From Melioribacter sp. (GTDB taxonomy: Bacteria; Bacteroidota; Ignavibacteria; Ignavibacteriales; Melioribacteraceae): DNA of 64,000 nt. The stretch's first letter is position 1. Each line of letters begins with the position of its first letter. The notes under the pieces were generated by a model. It ran no database searches, had not been told where the DNA came from, and saw only the letters and a program-made list of their open reading frames with translations. The translations under genes were made by a program, and so were the position numbers. Where the stretch lies: the NCBI GenBank assembly GCA_026417975.1, contig JAOACD010000009.1, positions 124,001 to 188,000 on the forward strand, written 5' to 3'. Positions 60,574-64,000 of this stretch are shown piece by piece.

Positions 60574-60858
60574 ATGGAAGAAATAAAGACTGGAAAAATT
60601 GAACCAGAAGTAATTGAAGATATAGGAACTACATACCCGTACAAAGTGATTTTATATAATGATGATATACACACTTTTGATGAAGTTATAGAACAATTAA
60701 TTAAAGCTACCGGATGCAGTTACGAGCAAGCAAGAAAATATGCTTTCGAAGCTCATGTCAAAGGGAAAGCTGTTGTGTTTTCAGGAGAATTGAATGAATG
60801 TTTAAAAGTTACTTCTATCCTAGAAGAGATAGCACTTCATACACAAATAGTTTCATAA
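60574..60858 (+). CDS. clpS: ATP-dependent Clp protease adaptor ClpS
   Basis: ClpS delivers N-end-rule substrates to ClpA or ClpC. The 94-residue protein has YKVILYNDDIHTFDEVIEQL (residues 22-41), the segment that forms the N-degron pocket, then the conserved His of AFEAHVKGKAVVFSG and a Cys-containing C-terminal helix. The ATG has a strong AGGAGG 7 bases upstream. No clpA or clpC lies nearby. The 249-base gap before it also holds the etfB promoter on the other strand; I find no clear promoter for clpS. Confidence 0.93.
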   Translation: MEEIKTGKIEPEVIEDIGTTYPYKVILYNDDIHTFDEVIEQLIKATGCSYEQARKYAFEAHVKGKAVVFSGELNECLKVTSILEEIALHTQIVS

Positions 60859-60938
60859 ACTAGTAAAATTTCATACTTCTTTTATACTTTTTGTAATAAT
60901 TTCGAATATTATAAAGGGGAGGGGTTTTTTTATTTTAT

Positions 60939-60973
60939 TTTGCTCTTAATCTTATTCTTTTTAATTATATTTG
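60939..60973 (+). promoter_or_regulatory. Bacteroidota-type promoter of the YchF-like gene
   Basis: TTTG at 60939-60942, a 23-base gap and TATATTTG at 60966-60973 match both consensus boxes, with spacing at the upper end of the accepted range. The start would be near 60979, 20 bases before the ATG. Confidence 0.45.
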
Positions 60974-60998
60974 AGTAGTTAACAAAAAAGAATTAATA

Positions 60999-62078
60999 AT
61001 GCAGATTGGCTTAGTAGGATTGCAGAACTCGGGTAAGTCTACTCTTTTTCATACCTTATCTAAAAATTCACCTAATCTAGGGTTTTCCAGGGAAGAAGCA
61101 TTAGTAGAGGTTGTGAAAGTTCCGGATGAAAGATTGGATAATCTTACTAAAATTTTTAACCCTAAAAAACAGGTGAATGCAACAATTGAAGTATTTGACA
61201 TCCCTGGCTTAAGAATGTCAGAAGATAAAAAAGTCAAAATTACCCCAGCATTTCTAAACAATGTTAAAAATAATGATGCATTGTTTTATGTAATCAGAGC
61301 TTTTCATGATGAATCAATCGTTCATCCATTAGGAAACATAGATCCTATTAGGGATATAAAATTTCTTGAAACAGAATTTCTACTTTCAGATTTATCTTTA
61401 CTTGAAAATAGATTAGAAAAACTTAAAAAAGATTTACAAAAGTCTAAGGACGAAAAATTAAAGCGAGAGTTCCCTGTTATTGAAAAATGTTTTTTACATT
61501 GCGAAAAAGAATTACCACTGCGCACACTTAATCTTGATGATAATGAATTGAAAATACTTTCCGGTTTTCAACTAATTACTCTTAAACCACTTGCAATTGC
61601 TATAAATTTTGGTGAAAATTCAATTTCTACTGTTGAGGAAGAGATTGAAAATATTAAAAGTAAACTAAATGGAATGAATGTTCCTATAATCCCTTTCTTT
61701 GCAAAAATTGAGCTTGAGTTATCTCAACTTAATGAAGATGAGCAAAAAATATTTATGGAAGATTATGGTATAAAGGAATCCGCATTAAATAAAATACTAA
61801 GAACATCATATGAAATACTAGGTTTACAATCCTTCTTTACAGTGGGAGAAGATGAATGTAGAGCATGGACTATAAAGAAGAATTATAATGCACAGCAGGC
61901 TGCTGGTGTTATACATTCCGATTTTTATAATAGATTTATTAGAGCTGAAGTTGTTCATTATAATGATTTTATTAAATATGGTTCATTTAGTAAATGTAAA
62001 GAAGCTGGGGTATGGAGACTAGAAGGAAAAGAATATATTGTAAAAGATGGTGATATTCTTACTATAAGACATAATTAA
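60999..62078 (+). CDS. YchF-like P-loop GTPase/ATPase, divergent
   Basis: The 359-residue protein has the YchF layout: a G domain with GLQNSGKST at 7-15, a helical insertion (about 130-170), and a C-terminal TGS-like/DUF933 domain with HSDFYNRFIRAEVVHYNDFI and VKDGDILTIRHN. The G4 position reads NFGE, the NxxE type that makes YchF prefer ATP. It departs from ordinary YchF in two places: NSGKS instead of NVGKS, and DIPGL followed by SEDKKVKITPAFL where YchF has the Gly-rich GEGLGN switch. It may be a second, specialised paralogue. YchF binds ribosomes in other bacteria; the role of this variant is unknown. Confidence 0.82.
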   Translation: MQIGLVGLQNSGKSTLFHTLSKNSPNLGFSREEALVEVVKVPDERLDNLTKIFNPKKQVNATIEVFDIPGLRMSEDKKVKITPAFLNNVKNNDALFYVIRAFHDESIVHPLGNIDPIRDIKFLETEFLLSDLSLLENRLEKLKKDLQKSKDEKLKREFPVIEKCFLHCEKELPLRTLNLDDNELKILSGFQLITLKPLAIAINFGENSISTVEEEIENIKSKLNGMNVPIIPFFAKIELELSQLNEDEQKIFMEDYGIKESALNKILRTSYEILGLQSFFTVGEDECRAWTIKKNYNAQQAAGVIHSDFYNRFIRAEVVHYNDFIKYGSFSKCKEAGVWRLEGKEYIVKDGDILTIRHN

Positions 62079-62092
62079 TTAAAAAATAATTT

Positions 62093-63580
62093 ATGTTGAC
62101 AGAACAAAAATATGAAGTAATTGAAGGATTAATTCCTTATGATTTGTGGAAAAAATTTTATGAAATTTCTCAAATACCTAGACAATCGAAGCACGAAGAT
62201 AGAATAAGACTTTACCTAAAAAATTTTGCTGGTCAAAATAATCTGAACTTTAAAGAAGATAGCGCAGGAAATATTCTGATTTATATCCCGCCACAACCTG
62301 GATTTGAAAACACTCCTACTGTAATATTACAAAGTCACGTAGATATGGTTTGTGAAAAAAATAAAAATGTAGTTCATGATTTTAATAAAGACCCTATCAA
62401 ACTAATAAGGTCTGGCGATTGGATTAAAGCGGATGGTACAACTTTAGGAGCTGACAATGGAATAGGCGTAGCTGCAGCTTTAGCTATTGCTACTGATGAG
62501 TCATTTGATCATGGACCAATTGAGTTGTTATTTACAGTAGATGAAGAAACAGGTTTAACAGGTGTAAATAATCTTAGTAATGATTTTATTAGCGGTAAAT
62601 ATTTGCTTAACTTAGATACCGAAGAGGAAGGAGTGTTTTATATCGGATGTGCAGGTGGGATGGATACAGTGGGTTCATTTAAAATTGAGTATGGTAAACT
62701 AAAAAAAGATTATCAGCCATATTATTTATTCATCACAAATTTGAGAGGTGGGCACTCTGGGTTGAATATACACGAAGGAAGGGCAAATGCAATAAAATTT
62801 TTAGCATTTATCTTGAAAAATTTACAAGAGCTAGATTATCAGATTAGTTATTTATCTGGTGGCTCAAAAAGAAATGCCATACCCCGCGAAGCAGAGGCAA
62901 TATTATGGTTACATCCAGAAGATGAAATAAAAGCAATAGAAATAGTAAATGCCTTTGCTATTGAAGCAGCACTTGAATTTAAGAACAGGGAAAATGACAT
63001 TAAAATTATCTTTGAAAGGAAGGAAAATAATTCTATCACAAAAAAAGTTTTTGATGATAAATTTATTCGAAAAGTGATTAATGTTTTATTAGCAATCCCT
63101 CATGGGGTTATTTCTATGAGTTCTGAGATAGAAGGGTTGGTAGAAACATCAACAAATTTAGCTACTCTTGCTATTGAAGAAGATTATTTAAAAATTGGAA
63201 CAAGTCAAAGAAGTTCAATTGAGAGTGCAAAAAGAAATATAGGAAATTCAATTCGTGCTTTGTTTGAATTGGCAGAAGCCGAAGTAAAAGTTAGTGATGG
63301 CTATCCTGCTTGGCAACCAAATGTGAACTCTAATTTGCTTAAACTTTCTAAAAAAGTTTACAAGAATTTGTATGGTGAAGAACCCGAAATAAAAGCTGTT
63401 CATGCAGGATTAGAATGTGGTGTTCTGCTTGAAAAATTTCCATGGTTAGATATCATATCTCTTGGACCTACAATTGAAGGAGCCCACTCCCCCGAAGAAA
63501 GAGTAAAAATTTCTGACGTAAATAAATTTTATAATCTCTTAAAGGCAATCTTGACAGAAATCTCTAAGGAATATCTTTAG
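62093..63580 (+). CDS. pepD: aminoacyl-histidine dipeptidase (M20C), PepD
   Basis: PepD (carnosinase-type) cleaves Xaa-His dipeptides with two zinc ions. The 495-residue protein has VILQSHVDMVCEKN with the metal-binding His and catalytic Asp (near 83), DGTTLGADNGIG with the bridging Asp, LFTVDEETGLTG with the Glu pair, a dimerisation lid domain, and LECGVLLEKFPWLDIISLGPTIEGAHSPEERV near the C-terminus with the last ligand His. Length is normal. It is the second peptidase in the window, here cytoplasmic. It starts 14 bases after the YchF-like gene. Confidence 0.94.
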   Translation: MLTEQKYEVIEGLIPYDLWKKFYEISQIPRQSKHEDRIRLYLKNFAGQNNLNFKEDSAGNILIYIPPQPGFENTPTVILQSHVDMVCEKNKNVVHDFNKDPIKLIRSGDWIKADGTTLGADNGIGVAAALAIATDESFDHGPIELLFTVDEETGLTGVNNLSNDFISGKYLLNLDTEEEGVFYIGCAGGMDTVGSFKIEYGKLKKDYQPYYLFITNLRGGHSGLNIHEGRANAIKFLAFILKNLQELDYQISYLSGGSKRNAIPREAEAILWLHPEDEIKAIEIVNAFAIEAALEFKNRENDIKIIFERKENNSITKKVFDDKFIRKVINVLLAIPHGVISMSSEIEGLVETSTNLATLAIEEDYLKIGTSQRSSIESAKRNIGNSIRALFELAEAEVKVSDGYPAWQPNVNSNLLKLSKKVYKNLYGEEPEIKAVHAGLECGVLLEKFPWLDIISLGPTIEGAHSPEERVKISDVNKFYNLLKAILTEISKEYL

Positions 63581-63612
63581 ACTAACTCTGAAATAAATAA
63601 ATGGGATTATAC

Positions 63613-64000
63613 ATGAAAAAAGAATTAAAACTCTTTGAGGTTCCATTTATTGAATCAATTCAAGATATGATACTCCAGTCTACGAGAAAGTTTCCTAACA
63701 AACTTGCTTTAGAAGATTTAAATGATACACCGATTAGTAGAGTCACTTACAGTGAATTACTTGATAATATATTGAGATTTGGCAGTGCGTTAAAAAAATT
63801 AGGAATTAATGAAAGAACTCATATTGCTGTGATAGGTGAAAATAGAGTTCAATGGGCAATAAGTTATTTGACAGCTATGTGCTTTAATTATGTAATAGTT
63901 CCTATTGACAGAAATCTTACTACTAATGAAATAATGAATATTATTCATGAATCGGATGCAGAAGCTATAATTTTTTCGGGTAATTTTGCAAGTTTAATGG
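63613..64000 (+). CDS. AMP-dependent acyl-CoA synthetase/ligase, N-terminal part
   Basis: The open frame runs off the window after 129 codons. It reads KELKLFEVPFIESIQDMIL, then SRVTYSELLDNILRFGSALKKLGI, ERTHIAVIGENRVQWAISYLTAM and NYVIVPIDRNLTTNEIMNIIHESDAEAIIFS, the classical start of long-chain fatty-acid CoA ligases of the AMP-binding superfamily. The P-loop SSGTTG and the CoA-binding part lie outside. I prefer the ATG at 63613; the ATG at 63601 is in frame four codons earlier. Substrate is not decidable from this part. Confidence 0.88.
   Translation, partial: MKKELKLFEVPFIESIQDMILQSTRKFPNKLALEDLNDTPISRVTYSELLDNILRFGSALKKLGINERTHIAVIGENRVQWAISYLTAMCFNYVIVPIDRNLTTNEIMNIIHESDAEAIIFSGNFASLM

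Noticed and set aside
60900-60940. GGGGAGGGG followed by T residues as a clpS terminator
   Set aside because: The T-run follows a G-rich stretch that does not close a stable stem; the nearby hairpin is A-T rich and separated from the T residues.

Overview
This window reads as a single chromosomal segment of a low-GC bacterium of the Fibrobacterota-Chlorobi-Bacteroidota (FCB) group, most probably Ignavibacteria (Ignavibacteriales). The indications are the AT-rich codon use, a GWxTD-domain TPR protein, the long (658-residue) IspG, a eukaryote-like citrate synthase, DUF2851, a MauE/DoxX-thioredoxin protein, a secreted 'asparagine synthetase B'-type family, and several upstream regions with Bacteroidota-style promoter elements (TTTG, then a gap of about 17-23, then TAnnTTTG). 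The lineage is inferred from protein character only; there is no rRNA here. Genes are dense, with many 1-17 bp overlaps and several TTG starts. No stretch longer than 300 bases lacks a gene; the largest gaps are 60325-60573 and 32123-32339.

Layout. 1-781 (minus): 5' end of rtcB, preceded by archease (RNA ligation). 909-7624 (plus): GWxTD/TPR protein, MlaF-type ATPase, radA, MauE-thioredoxin membrane protein, pabB and a pabC-like gene (p-aminobenzoate). 7680-12092: promoter, carA and carB. 12278-15798: six-PAS histidine kinase and a receiver-only response regulator. 15882-19223 (minus): GH13 enzyme and dnaG. 19338-19871: a DJ-1/PfpI-like gene broken by an in-frame stop. 19896-30117: ispG, terminator, Nif3-like protein, zinc-ribbon coiled-coil protein, Trm112-like protein, GlcD-like oxidase, TPR protein, clpX, a long hairpin, and a secreted conserved protein. 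30189-30283: SRP RNA. 30287-33581 (minus): uvrC and glgC. 33688-38398 (plus): M1 peptidase, LpxH-type hydrolase, class A penicillin-binding protein. 38464-38547: tRNA-Leu(CAG). 38675-42372: lipoprotein and hpnC-hpnD-hpnE (squalene). 42416-47984: citrate synthase, terminator, lytic transglycosylase, pyrG, TPR protein. 48054-57975: purN, purH, mreB-mreC-mreD-PBP2-rodA, pyrF, DUF2851. 57987-60324 (minus): bifunctional-nuclease-domain protein, etfA, etfB. 60574-64000 (plus): clpS, YchF-like GTPase, pepD and the 5' end of an acyl-CoA synthetase gene.

Together these are mainly housekeeping functions: nucleotide synthesis (carAB, pyrF, pyrG, purN, purH), isoprenoid to squalene flow (ispG, hpnCDE), rod-shape and wall synthesis (mre/rod cluster, two penicillin-binding proteins, a transglycosylase), DNA replication and repair (dnaG, radA, uvrC), protein export and turnover (SRP RNA, clpX, clpS), and central and electron metabolism (citrate synthase, ETF, GlcD-like enzyme). 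I see no CRISPR array, prophage, insertion sequence, toxin-antitoxin pair or recognisable defence island. The points most worth a second look are the damaged DJ-1-like gene, the secreted Cys/His-Pro-Glu family, the YchF-like protein with an altered switch region, the palindromes at 28758-28811 and 44767-44791, and the carA control region.
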